DNA from: Owenia fusiformis
Lineage: Eukaryota > Annelida > Polychaeta > Sabellida > Oweniidae
Length of the DNA: 64,000 bases
NCBI GenBank assembly: GCA_903813345.2
Contig: CAIIXF020000003.1
Coordinates: 23,017,248 to 23,081,247 of the forward strand
Direction of reading: 5' to 3'
Both the position numbers and the translations under genes were made by a program. The notes beneath the pieces were generated by a model. That model did not search any database. It was not told where the DNA came from and saw nothing but the letters and a program-made list of their open reading frames with translations. Position 1 is the first letter of the stretch; each line of letters opens with the position of its first letter. Below, piece by piece: positions 1 through 11,300 of the stretch.

Positions 1-129
1 TGAATCATAGTTAAGTACATGAATCTACCACTTATAAATTACCCGGTGTCACATAAAAAATTGTACCCAAGTGAAACAGGATTAACTATTTCCTTGAACA
101 AAATGCATGAACTTTTTTTAATGAGATCA

Positions 130-1440
130 AATTACTTACTGAGAAAGGAGTGGTATCGATATGGAGAACTTTTTGAACACACGTTTCTCTTAAACCAGTC
201 ATAAAAAAATCTAAAAATTTAACACATCGTCAATTAAATGGTCATCTTTTGAATGGTAACAATATAATTTGAAAAATTTATATATACTTTCATCTATATT
301 GTTTTGACGTGTCGCGCAAAAAGGTCGCGCCCGCATTGTTACACACTTTCGCTTTTTAACACCACATAATGTGACGTTTTTGAGAAAAATGTACACATAT
401 GGAAATCCTTTCGTCCTCCACATTTGCCTCTATATCTCAAAATATTTAAGGCGAATAACTCTGATATCGTATATGTATTAACAAAGGGATAGGAGCATCA
501 TAAAACATGAATCATTTAATATTTTAGGTGAAATAAATATACGCGTTGCTGTGCTTGAAAAAATTAGCCCTATTTTAATGAATTTTGAAAACCTTTCGTT
601 CTCCACTCTTCCACATACAACAGACAACATATACTTTTGCGAACAAAATCAACTATTTGTTAATAAACTAGAGTTTAAGAGCAAAATAATCATGTATGAT
701 TTATTAAAAATTGATCTCGTATTTTTTGTTTAATGTACACCTGAAAAGTTGAAGGTAGCAAAAAAGGTCGCTGTCAACAGATTCTATTTTTCAAATTCTA
801 TGACGTCACAATATGGGACGCTTACTAAAATTCATCCTTTGAAATAAAACTTCCATCTTCTTTTATCAAGACGAAAAATAAGTATAATAGTCATATATTG
901 TTTGAGTTATGAGCGTTTAAAGACGAAAAATAATTCAAAATGTAACGTGTCAACAGGGGATATTTGCCAGATGTTTTGGTAAAAAAACTATTTTTTAAAA
1001 AAGAACGCGCAAGAATCGTGAATGGAGAGTAGTTGATCTAAAAACTTCATCGAAACAGCTTTAAAATGATATATAACTTTAATTAGAATATTATCTTATA
1101 ATCCGGGGAATCAAAGTTACATTCACGCGATACCCTTAAAAAACAAATGCGCCACCTTTTTGCGACACGTCTTTAGAAAACACATCAAACTCTTTTTTTG
1201 CTTTTGGTATCATGTTTCCAGAGTGAAATGAAACATCTTTCCGAACCTCATTGGAACAAAATGACAAAAACACAACACGTTTAGGTCTCTCAATATTGTA
1301 ATTGTACAAAGGAAATTTGGGTTGATTTCAAAAAAGTATCTTGTTAATGAAATAAAAGGTTTATCTTGATTTTTATCTACTTCGGGGGATTTTGTTTTAA
1401 TTTTTTGAATACTTTTTTAAAATCAACCAAAAATTCCTCC
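130..1440. repeat. Dispersed repeat, long copy
   Basis: The outer parts of this stretch recur in the same orientation at 33060-33480. Bases from about 145 to 300 match 33066-33230, and bases from about 1177 to 1420 match 33231-33460. The second copy therefore lacks about 880 bp present here. No convincing reading frame, inverted ends or target-site duplication was found. It is an interspersed repeat of unknown class, and the two copies probably differ by an internal deletion or insertion. Confidence 0.7.
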
Positions 1441-1660
1441 TCCATCATAATCGATGCAGAGCTAAATGCAATTTCAAACTAAATGCAATACCAAACTTGA
1501 AAAATGGGTGATGGTATTAAAAAAAGTTTTTCTCTTTTAAATATTATTAGATAGAAAATTATGTTGTTATTCCACGTTTATCTCGGTACAATTTTTTGAG
1601 ACGCCGTGATTATGCAATTTTCCTGTGCCACTTTACAACAATTGTGGTGCTGATATTTTT

Positions 1661-2340
1661 ATCCCATCGAACAAATTTTTGGGGGGATATATAGAACGGC
1701 TCTGTCTATCCGTCTGAGGAAAAACTCAAATACCGTTGGACTAATATCGTTTATAGTATATTTTATAAGTATATGCCCCATGTGAATACAAGGTTCTGTC
1801 GAACGCTTATTTCTAAAGTCGCCGCCGGTTTCAAAATGGCCGCTATTTTAGTGTCAATTTTACAGTATTTTAGGCACAACATGTAAAACTTTAATATTTA
1901 TGTTTTAATTGCAAAAGAAAATATAGGATATTGATTTAGTTGAAAATCTACTTTATAAAGAAATATATGGTGGCCATCTTGAAAAATGACGCCTGTTACA
2001 CGCTTATTGACGACTTTTGCTGTATCTCGAAAAGTAGTGAAGCGATTTTGTTCATGTTTGATATGTGAATAATCACAAGCATGCCACTTTGGCTAGTGGT
2101 AGGCCATTTCAGAAAACGACCCCTTGTTTATTTTACGTTTTTACTATAAGGGAGCAATTTTGTTGAAATTTTATATGTGCCAACTAAAAGGCATATTACA
2201 GTTTCTTATGACAATTTTGCTAGTGAGCGACTATTTTGAAAAATAGTGGGCATTTTGTGTTATTTTACGACTTTACTATAACTTAAAGAGTAGTAGAGGA
2301 AATTTGTAAAAATAGCAGCCTTGTCTGTTCGATGGGATTT
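1661..2340. repeat. Possible short-TIR element, non-coding
   Basis: The block begins with ATCCCATCGAACA and ends with TGTTCGATGGGAT, its reverse complement, giving 13-bp inverted ends about 680 bp apart. The interior contains loosely repeated phrases such as TTTACTATAA but no long reading frame. A target-site duplication is not evident. It may be a short DNA element, or the inverted match could be chance. Confidence 0.35.
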
Positions 2341-2404
2341 GCTGCGTCTTGGATTTAGTGTTTCTATTCCAGCAATAAAAACAAGTCGTTACAAACTTCT
2401 TGAC

Positions 2405-2460
2405 GTTACAAACTTCTCTAGAACGACAATGGCTTAATCAATATCATCTTTGCCCATTTG
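2405..2460 (-). repeat. Duplicate of the channel gene's 3' end
   Basis: About 45 bp here, from ACAAACTTCTCTAGAACGAC onward, repeat the sequence at about 2507-2553, which contains the stop codon and last codons of the channel gene. The repeat distance is near 100 bp. It is a small tandem duplication just downstream of the stop codon and does not alter the reading frame. Confidence 0.75.
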
Positions 2461-2534
2461 ACATATTACTAGCAATAAAGACAAGTCAAAATCTTCATTG
2501 TTGACGTAACAAACTTCTCTAGAACGACAATGAC

Positions 2535-4931
2535 TTAATCAATATCATCTGTGCCCTTGATATGTTGCTCGCCAATGTTGTCATCATCATTCTCTTCCGA
2601 TCTTACCATTTGACATATTACCAGTTTTATCAGAAGGCAAATCATGAAAACCGCCTCCATCACAGAGAATACTGACATTCCCAGGTAGAAGCCGAATACA
2701 TTGCCTATGTCCTTTATTACACTGGCATATGTGTAGGTCCTTTCTTCGTAGACAACCCTAACATCTAATGATTCAAAATGAATGTTCAGTTTCAAAAAAT
2801 TTGTGTCAATGAATTTATCCAGATATGTAGCAATTGTGAACGATGATATTCCGTAGACGTTCTGAAAATTTTCTGTGTAAAGAAACAGCTCATTCATAAA
2901 GTCAAATCTCGTGGTTAGAATCAAAGCTACTAACGCCTCTGCAGTGTTCCTGAATTCAGATTTCTCTCCGCGCAACATATTTTCAATTTGACTCTGTCGA
3001 TAAAAATGTAGATCACCTATTTCACGTGTAAGTCCTACGAGATTATGCATAAGAGTTTCAAAATGTTTATGTTTCTGAAAGAACTTTACGAACCCTCTGT
3101 GTCCTCCGGTATCAACGACACTTTTCTCAGGCCACGGAATGGTGTTGATCAGATGAGTGTACTCATTTTCTTTACACTGTCGTTTGCATTTGCAGGAGTC
3201 TTTGTCAGATATCATCCAATGATTTTCGCACTGCAATCTCGCTATTATTTCATCAACAGTATTTGCCAACTGCTTTCTCAGCTCTGGCGTTGACAAAATT
3301 GTGTCGATGTAATGTTCAAAATCTCCCTTTTCTGAAGCATGCAGACGTTCCGTATACTCTAACAGAACGCTAAACATAGAAAGCTCAGCACTCGTTTCAT
3401 TATCGTTATAAGACTTGAATATGTCAGATATATTTCCACAATATTGAATTCTTTTAAAATCGTGATCTTTAGGGACTGGGAACATAGGAGAAACACACCC
3501 ACAGTTCTCCTTGATTCTTTCCTGTATGCATTGGTCTACACATATCTCGTATGTATATTTATATGTTGTGTTCGTATTGAAAACTGCATCAGTGCATTCG
3601 CCATGTGGTGGCAGAAGTCGTGTTCGCTCAGATTGGGTTATTCCGACTGCGGCAAGTCTGCCGGGAGTGACGAAAAACCCATCGCTGTATGGTCTTGGCA
3701 TTGTCCCTGGCTTGTGAACAACAACCTTAACACCATCGCTTGGTTCAGCATATTTAGATTCAAACTCATAGCCACCATTTCCCATACCAATTCTTTGAAG
3801 TGGGTTATGACGGCCCGTATAAAGGAGCAGCACAAGTCCCTTGTCCGGCCCAACCTCCTGAACATATCCGATGGACTCATTAACGTTTAATGTAAAACAG
3901 CGTCCATATACTGTGTTTGATATCGATATGTCTATCAGATCATCACACGCCTTGTCATTATAGGTGCATTCCATGATGAAGTCTTTGGATTTGATTTGCT
4001 TAAGCAAATTTCTACTGAAGTCATTTATCGGAACGTTTTCCACTAACCATCCACTTGAACGCAATGCCTCGCGTAACTGAAATATCTTCTTCATGTTAAT
4101 ATCTGTACCATTGAATTTTAAAAGTCCGAAGGTTTCTGGATTGATGGAGAATTCGTACATATTTCGTGTATGCACTGCGCTTATATGATATCTTATCATT
4201 GTTTCTGTTATTTTATCCCCTAATAAATTTGCAAATGGTAGCTTGGCTTCTTTTGAGCGTAACGCTTTTTTCAAATCAGACATAGAGTTTGGTATGAAAG
4301 GGCACAGTGTTACAGCTGGAAAAGCTAGTGGCTGTGTTTTGATAGTTATGCCATCTTGTATGGGATATGTGTAATATTTGACGACAACACCAACTATAAG
4401 GTACACCGCCATGCAAACCACTCCAAGAAATATAACACTCCATGCAACCATCGACGGTCTACTTTTTGCTCGAACTATACGTTTTGGTCCATTAACAGAT
4501 GCCATCTCAGCATATTCCGACAATGTGGAGCTCACCTTCTTTCTCATTGAATCGTTGGGCTGATCCTTTGCGCTAACGTTACGGGTTTCTTCAATACCAG
4601 CTGTCAATGGGAGATTGAAAGCGACGTTACGGCCTTTCGATTCTGCATTTGAAATCTCGTTGGAATCAATTGTACCATTTGCTCGATCTTCCGTACTTGC
4701 TGGATTTGAAGAAGCAGTAGCCATAGCATGGAGGGGTTCTTTCTTACTGGGTTCTTCCAAAGTGTTTATTTTGATTTCCACTACAACATCTGCATAGATA
4801 TGTTCATTAGCTTCATTTGGACCCAACCCCTCATTGATTCCAGCTGCACATGATGCAGCATTGATATCTGCAACGTTATTTCCCGGTCCTTTTATCATAT
4901 TGTGGCGGGGATCGTCAGCAACCCGTTGCAT
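2535..4931 (-). CDS. DEG/ENaC-family sodium channel, intronless
   Basis: This uninterrupted frame encodes 798 residues of a degenerin/epithelial sodium channel-type subunit, a trimeric plasma-membrane cation channel. Seen in the sequence: a 160-residue acidic, low-complexity N-terminus; membrane segment 1 at about 161-184; the family signature FPAVTLCPF at about 204-212; a large cysteine-rich extracellular domain containing an NCGC motif; and membrane segment 2 at about 746-773 with the selectivity-filter-type GMS (751-753). The C-terminal tail is short and acid-rich (EENDDD). The start is the first ATG; the frame stays open about 32 codons further upstream with no other ATG, so an upstream exon cannot be excluded. 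Length exceeds the usual 500-700 residues, mainly through the N-terminus. The His-Gly gating motif expected before segment 1 reads Asn-Gly (SVNGPK). The ligand is not predictable; acid-, peptide- or mechanically gated types are all possible. Confidence 0.93.
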   Translation of the reverse strand: MQRVADDPRHNMIKGPGNNVADINAASCAAGINEGLGPNEANEHIYADVVVEIKINTLEEPSKKEPLHAMATASSNPASTEDRANGTIDSNEISNAESKGRNVAFNLPLTAGIEETRNVSAKDQPNDSMRKKVSSTLSEYAEMASVNGPKRIVRAKSRPSMVAWSVIFLGVVCMAVYLIVGVVVKYYTYPIQDGITIKTQPLAFPAVTLCPFIPNSMSDLKKALRSKEAKLPFANLLGDKITETMIRYHISAVHTRNMYEFSINPETFGLLKFNGTDINMKKIFQLREALRSSGWLVENVPINDFSRNLLKQIKSKDFIMECTYNDKACDDLIDISISNTVYGRCFTLNVNESIGYVQEVGPDKGLVLLLYTGRHNPLQRIGMGNGGYEFESKYAEPSDGVKVVVHKPGTMPRPYSDGFFVTPGRLAAVGITQSERTRLLPPHGECTDAVFNTNTTYKYTYEICVDQCIQERIKENCGCVSPMFPVPKDHDFKRIQYCGNISDIFKSYNDNETSAELSMFSVLLEYTERLHASEKGDFEHYIDTILSTPELRKQLANTVDEIIARLQCENHWMISDKDSCKCKRQCKENEYTHLINTIPWPEKSVVDTGGHRGFVKFFQKHKHFETLMHNLVGLTREIGDLHFYRQSQIENMLRGEKSEFRNTAEALVALILTTRFDFMNELFLYTENFQNVYGISSFTIATYLDKFIDTNFLKLNIHFESLDVRVVYEERTYTYASVIKDIGNVFGFYLGMSVFSVMEAVFMICLLIKLVICQMVRSEENDDDNIGEQHIKGTDDID

Positions 4932-6514
4932 CCTTTTCTCATAAACTATTTCTAGACACGAGCTACTGTTTAGTTCCTCGACGAGGTTTTCAAACTGATC
5001 GTGTAATGTTTTCTTTTAATTCTATTGTCGTCTTCAAATATCGTCTTCCATATCATCTGTATAAAATGAAATATGGACCATGTTACTAGTTGCCCCCTTT
5101 ACTGTGGCATGGCTGCTATGCGAAACCTAATGGTATGTTACGCAAGTGTGTCTTTCGCCAGCGCCATCATAGGCCTCCTTTCGATCATTAATTATTACAG
5201 AGGCCCACTGGTACGTATGGTTTGGTCTGAGATTAGCATGATGACTAACTCCCATGACATCAACTGTCGACAAACTACGAAGTGAGAAACAGAGCCTCTT
5301 TTTATACAGAGTTCCAGGTTCCTGAAAAAAGCATACCCCATTAGCAATATTGGTAGTTAAATAATGGAGGTTACTGATGTCAATCAGAACCCAGCATTAA
5401 ATCAAATTACACGCATGAACAAGAGCAATTAATTGACATGTGGTGTCACTGGAAGATTTGTCTCATATGGGGAGCATATAGTATCTTCAGAAATACTTTT
5501 TTATTTCTTAATTCAAACATTACAAGTTCAATAATTAGAACAGTTCAGATATCTTTTACACCACCTCCATTTATTCAGACATTTGCAACAGTCATACTTT
5601 TAAGTTCTGGTACATATAAAAACTTTTTTTCAAATTGCGCCTCATACAAAAAAAATCTTCAGAAATACTAAAATCTATTTTTCACTCAGCTGCTTGAAGG
5701 CGTATCTTACTCCAACATTGACGTTTTTCTTCACATCATGATTCAATAATATTTAAACATGTTTTAATCATTTTGCTGGAGTTTAAACAGGGGATTCTTT
5801 AAGTTTCTTTAAGTTATTTTAAAATGTATATTTCGATATGTCAGTTGCAAGTTCGTATTGTATGACATAATCTGCATTTTGTACATCTCGCAGTGTACGC
5901 TCTACTTCAAAAGAAAGTGAAGGTTACAGGCGAAATATAGAACCATTGGCATAGAGTATGTTACCAAGGTCCAAAGCCTTCTCTGTAAGCTAGAGACTCG
6001 AGTAAAGAGTATGTTACTGTAGATCGGTCCTGTATTTTCATTACGATATCTAGTATTGGCCATTATTGAAATGAGTCTTATGGGAATGAATAGTGGCTTT
6101 TTATTTGGTATTTCTTATAGGTTGTTCCCCGATTGCAGATAATTCCCTAACTGACACCTCGTGATGATTATGATAATGTCCCGACTTAAAAAAGTGTATG
6201 TTGCGTGATTCGAAAAATGATCTAATTAACCTGCATGTTTTGTGATAGAATAGATTCAAATTAGTGATTTTTGAGAGCTTTGGCGTGATAATTTAGCTAA
6301 TTAATACCCATAGACAATCTGTTTCCAAGGTCCGGTTATCTATGCATAATTTTCCAATTGAAAGGGGACGATACCATAAATTGAAAAAATTGAAACAATG
6401 TGTTTTTCTGTAATTGAAATAATATAGTAGGTGAAGAAAAATATGTTCCTTTTTGCTGTTCTTAACCAAAATAAAAAAATTACTAGATCTTTATTTTTTA
6501 ACATGATATATTCC
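4932..6514. other. Intergenic, no recognised feature
   Basis: AT-rich sequence upstream of the channel gene. It should contain that gene's promoter, but I could not identify a specific motif. The short open frames here show no recognisable protein. Confidence 0.5.
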
Positions 6515-6660
6515 ACAGGTGAGTATCGGGTATTCACTGAAACCAATGGATGACATATTCACTACGGAATATGACATATTCTGCAGTTGAGTATCGGGTA
6601 TTCACTGAAACCAATGTATTACATATTCACTACGGAATATGTCATTCTCACTTGCGGAAT
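6515..6660. repeat. Short tandem repeat, period about 75 bp
   Basis: The phrase GAGTATCGGGTATTCACTGA followed by ACCAATG and ACATATTCACTACGGAATATG occurs twice, at about 6522-6575 and 6590-6645. Further degenerate GGAATATG pieces follow to about 6700. Confidence 0.8.
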
Positions 6661-6789
6661 ATGCTATAAATCGCAGATGAGTATGGCATATTCACCCGTA
6701 TGCTATCATAAATACCGCACAACTACGAATACATGCCATTTTCCGCGTAACAAACTATACCTTTCCAATTAACGGTTGTTACTATTAAC

Positions 6790-6930
6790 ACGTGGGTATA
6801 ATCACGGTGTCCATACGGTGTCCAATCCAAACGCTCTTACATGCACGACGGAGCGTTTCATTCACGTGGAAACGCTGCGGAGTGAAATAAAATGGCGGCT
6901 TTTGAAGATCCCACTATGACCATAAGTATT
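6790..6930 (+). promoter_or_regulatory. Left copy of an inverted promoter/first-exon duplication
   Basis: Bases 6797-6900 match the reverse complement of 13131-13235. The shared parts include ACGGTGTCCAA, AAACGCTCTTACATGCACGA, AGCGTTTCATT and a CGGAGT...ATGGC block ending at an ATG. Here the ATG is at 6892 and opens a frame of 13 codons (MAAFEDPTMTIS...). A GTATTG donor candidate lies inside it. Similarity continues weakly past the ATG (ACCATTCGATG). I read it as a duplicated promoter, 5' UTR and start of an unidentified gene. A dispersed repeat is the alternative. Confidence 0.45.
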
Positions 6931-7179
6931 GTTTAACTCGTTTCTCCTACATATCATACGTTATTGTGACATATTATGTACCATTCGATGAACAATACCC
7001 CGAGCAAAGATCTTATTTATTCAATTTCTGGTGGTAAACTGTTATTTGCTTGATCAAAGCTCCGTAGTGTAGATGAAACGAATCTGAAGTTGACGAATTG
7101 ACCACAAATTACAAATTAAATTAGTATTTAACGGAAAACGTCAATCTCATTTGCTAAAATCCCAGTCCAAATCCATAGC

Positions 7180-7957
7180 TTGTTCTCGAAAAATCACTTG
7201 TTTTCCTTCAACTGTGTACGAACGGATTGGACGTACTTAGAACCGTTTGGGGTCTATTTACAAACTTCATCGAACGTACTAAAACGGGTAGGTCCTCAAG
7301 ATCTTAGAACATGCTCAAAATGTTCTCGTGGTCGATACGTTCTACAATTAGAACGAGTGACAACGTACTAACGGCGAGCTGGACCCCGGGAGCTGGACGT
7401 ACTACGAACGGAACCGTCGTACTCCAATCCTACTAGGGACGTTTTAACAACGAGTTGAACTGTCTGAGGACGTATTGAGAACGAGGTAGAACTTCTTGCA
7501 AACGAGTTTAAACTGATTAAGAACGTATTTAAGACTGCTTATGAACGAGTTGGCAAAAATATAGCTATCACACCAAACAAGTTGCCACTGCGTTCTTCAA
7601 AACTGGTTTTAAACTGTTTGCGAACGGAATGAACGTAGCTGCAACTTTCTAAGGTCTATTTACGAACTTCAGGAACGTTCTCAGACGGGAAGGTTATTTT
7701 AGAATTTTGATGGCGACCATACCGTTCTGTAATCAGGTCATGATGACCTTCTAGACTAAGGGACGCTTTATACGACGTTGCACGCAGACGTGGTGCGACC
7801 TGAACGAACTGCGAACGAGATGGACGTATTGAAAACTGTTTATGAACGAAGTAGCTAATTATTTTAGACATATTTCCCGCCCACAGCCAGATTGAGCCCG
7901 TTCTACAACGTTTTCGTAGGACTGGCAAGAACGGGTAAGAACTAGTTTGGTGTGATA
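7180..7957. repeat. GAACG-motif-rich block, possible small element inside
   Basis: Short words of the type GAACG, GACGT and CGTTCT recur every 10-30 bp on both strands across this block, giving it a composition unlike its surroundings. A 13-bp inverted pair, TATCACACCAAAC at 7566 and its complement ending at 7957, may mark the ends of a 392-bp element. No target-site duplication was visible. The open frames here show no known protein. Confidence 0.45.
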
Positions 7958-8336
7958 GGGGGGTAAAATATGTGTTGTACTAGTTAGGCAAATTGAAACT
8001 TCCAAATCTGGTGGTGCTACACATGCAACAAGCCGACTTAAGCCTACATCAGATGCTACGTCTACATGTGTGCTCAAACTATTGACAAAGAAACAAAAAT
8101 GTGAATTAATCTTTCTTCTTTTGATGCCAAGGGATATAATAGATCTTTGCTTTCTCTTCCTGAAAAGGAAAGTCAAGCTAATTCCTAAATGCCTAAACAT
8201 ATCTAGACTAGTACCGCAGCGTTTCCAGTTTCCAGTATTAACCAGGTTGCAGCGTTTCTTTGAGATGAGATTGTTATCATTTTTAAGACTGGATTTTCGG
8301 TCATCAAATCACAACTACGATAATGTATGATGCGTT

Positions 8337-11300
8337 TAGACTGTGGACTACTCTGATAATTGCAACTTCAATTTTTCATGGAAGGTCACACATTCCAACA
8401 TATTTCAAACAGTCTGTATGATTATGCTAGGCACTTTCTGGGTAGTTGGACTTCATGTAGGGGTGGCAGACGGCCCTCAGGCCAATTCATACCCCCACCC
8501 TAAGAAAACCTTGGGGGTACTTTAATACCACCTGATAAAAAGAATACTAATGCATGTCATATATTCATAGTTTTATAGTAGGCAGAGCATACCATGGTTA
8601 GTCAGTGCCTGAAATGTCCAATCTTTAACTTATATGGTTACCATGGAAACAGTATTTATATATCAAAATCTTCTCAATTTGACCTCCTCCAAAATATGTC
8701 CCTTAGCCCTCAAAGTGAAATATTTGCAAATTTGTTTGGATTTTGTGGCTGCAACTTTGTCAAAAGTTGTATAAATATGTATATATGCACACTAAAGCAC
8801 TAAAAAGTTGATATAATGCTCCAATAAATCAATAATATCTATCAAATATAGTCACACACAACTACTTTTAGGGAAAAGTGGGCGTGGCACTTTTTGGAAC
8901 TTGTGTAATTGTTGCAGCATTAAGCAAAAAATACATATTACACTAACAATAATTGACATTTAATTATCATTTACTAACATTGTGTAACATTGTAATATGT
9001 TCATTATCATTATTAGATACTTAAATTATTTTATGTAAGTGTTATCATGAACTTTCCTTTTATCCCTATACCATACAAGGTGGGCATCACCAATGGTGTC
9101 AAACTAACTTTTTTGTTTAACTTATTTTTTACCATAGACAAGGGAAAAAGCTTTACTTGAAGTCGTGACCTCATTAGGTGCTATGTATATGGATAGATGG
9201 ATTGATACTAGTCGGTAGATGGCAGCACTTGTGCTAGTTGGGCTAGATACAAGTATTTACCATTGACTTGACATGTGTCACTTAGTCTATTGATTTACCA
9301 TATTCGTTCTGTTGGATTAAAGTAAAACTGCATTTGCATTGAATTTGATGATGTTCAGATTGTGTTTGAAACTTGATGATAATCAGAAGTGTTTGAAACT
9401 AGATGTTGTTCAGATTGTGTACACATGAACTTTAATAGGACCACTGAAACAATAAGTCAATGTTTAAGATTCTTTAAAATTATCTCAATGAGAATTTAGC
9501 CTGTTAACCTATAGTTAAACTACACTTCAGCAAGATTTCGAAGCTATAACAAATCTCATAATTTGCAACTTTTTCATTATTTTATAATTTAACCCATTAT
9601 TCTTTATTGCTGATTTAAAAATTGCAAGGAATTCAAATGACCTAGGGAAGCCAGTGATATGAATTGGCCTTATTCATTGAGTTACATTAAAATGGAAAAT
9701 TGTGAAGAACAAGAGAACTGTTCCACGGCTTCACAGGAAATATGGAAGCAAAGTCAACAAGGGATGTGGGAACTAGGCTGTTAACATATAGAGATTTAGA
9801 ACTCTCCAGGGAAGTGTCTCTATTTGGTATAAAATACACAGGTCTATTCATGCACACCATTTTAAATATGAATCAAAATTAGTGATATCCATGTTTCTGG
9901 TGAAAGCATTAATTGAAAGAGACAAACATCCTACCCCAATGGTATAAAATATAAGGAAGTTCGAAGCAGTAAAAAGGTATTACCATTTTAGATTTGATTG
10001 AACAAATTGAATCAGAGGCAATTTTTAAATTTCGATATATTAAAAGAGGCTCTCTTGGTTAGATGGGAGAATTAGCTGCATGTTAAATGTGCCACTTTGT
10101 TCAGTTTATAACAAAATTGATATTAAGCCCGAAACAGTAAGAAATGTTAAGCAAATATTTCATTCTATGGAGGGCAATACCTGTTCATCTTTCAATGATT
10201 TTTGCAATATGTATTGCCCGCAGCCCGTAGGGCGATGGTAATACATGTTGCAAAAATCATTGAAAGTGCAGTTGTCAGAATCCCCAGGCGGGCAATACGC
10301 TGGACAATACGTCTTTTAAATATGGAAATAATTCAATGAGCTGTGAAATACGCTGGTATTTTTAGTCACATGGTTCTGAATTAGCCAATCAAATCACACG
10401 ATTTATAGCAATGATGCAATAATTAGTGCTACTTCCATGAACACCCGTTTTGTAGAATAAGATTCTGATTCTCGTATTTGGTATATATATGAATTAGACA
10501 AAGGCAAATCCAGTCGAACATCTTGTTGAGCATCAAACAAAGGTACAAGCTATATATCATTTCTCAAAATGGCCACTTTACTGAAGAAATTGTCAAAAGA
10601 TTATATGTATCATGTTTTAATGTATTTACGTTTAAATATAGCTGTCTTAATAAGTACACATGATGAAAATACAGGCACAAACAAAATGCATACTTTCTGA
10701 AACCCTGCGTTTGGATATTGATAAATTGAATGATATTGGCTAAAAACTTCTGTCAGAATTGAAACAATATTTCCCCAAGAAAAGTCAACATTTCAAAACA
10801 ACAGCAATAGCTAGAACTATCCTATTTAGATGTTTACTTGACAGTATGGGAAATTGGGGAAGCCTGACAGAGAATCATAACAGATAGAGGTAGAAAGATT
10901 TGATAAAGAAAATGGAGTTTTGGTGTGGGAGGGGGGGGGCGTGTAATTGTATACTTGTTTATAAAATTGATAAAATGACATATTCTAGACAAGGATAGGC
11001 ATTTGCCATAATAAACTATGAGGGATAATGACTCATAAACTTACACAATGGAGATTTGGGGTAGTAATATGGAACATACGTTATATGGAAACTGTAACCT
11101 TATAAGATCTTGTCCAGTATTTCAGTCATACCTGATTATAAAGGACCATTGATGTTACAGCATCAGGGCATATTACATATAATATTTAATCATGACCATC
11201 ATTTCTACTGTGCCAAAATCATTCAACCAATTTTAAAATGGAATACGAGAACAAGATTTCTTATTTGAGGTTATATTCATATGTCTAATAATATTTGATA

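Noticed and set aside
3444-3890. Plus-strand frame of 148 codons opposite the channel gene
   Set aside because: It is a shadow of the DEG/ENaC coding strand with no family similarity. The minus-strand frame has clear domains.
7859-8330. Open frames on both strands (for example plus strand, SGGATHATSRLKPTSDATST)
   Set aside because: The first part looks faintly protein-like, but there is no ATG, splice context or recognised domain, and the C-terminal part is low quality.
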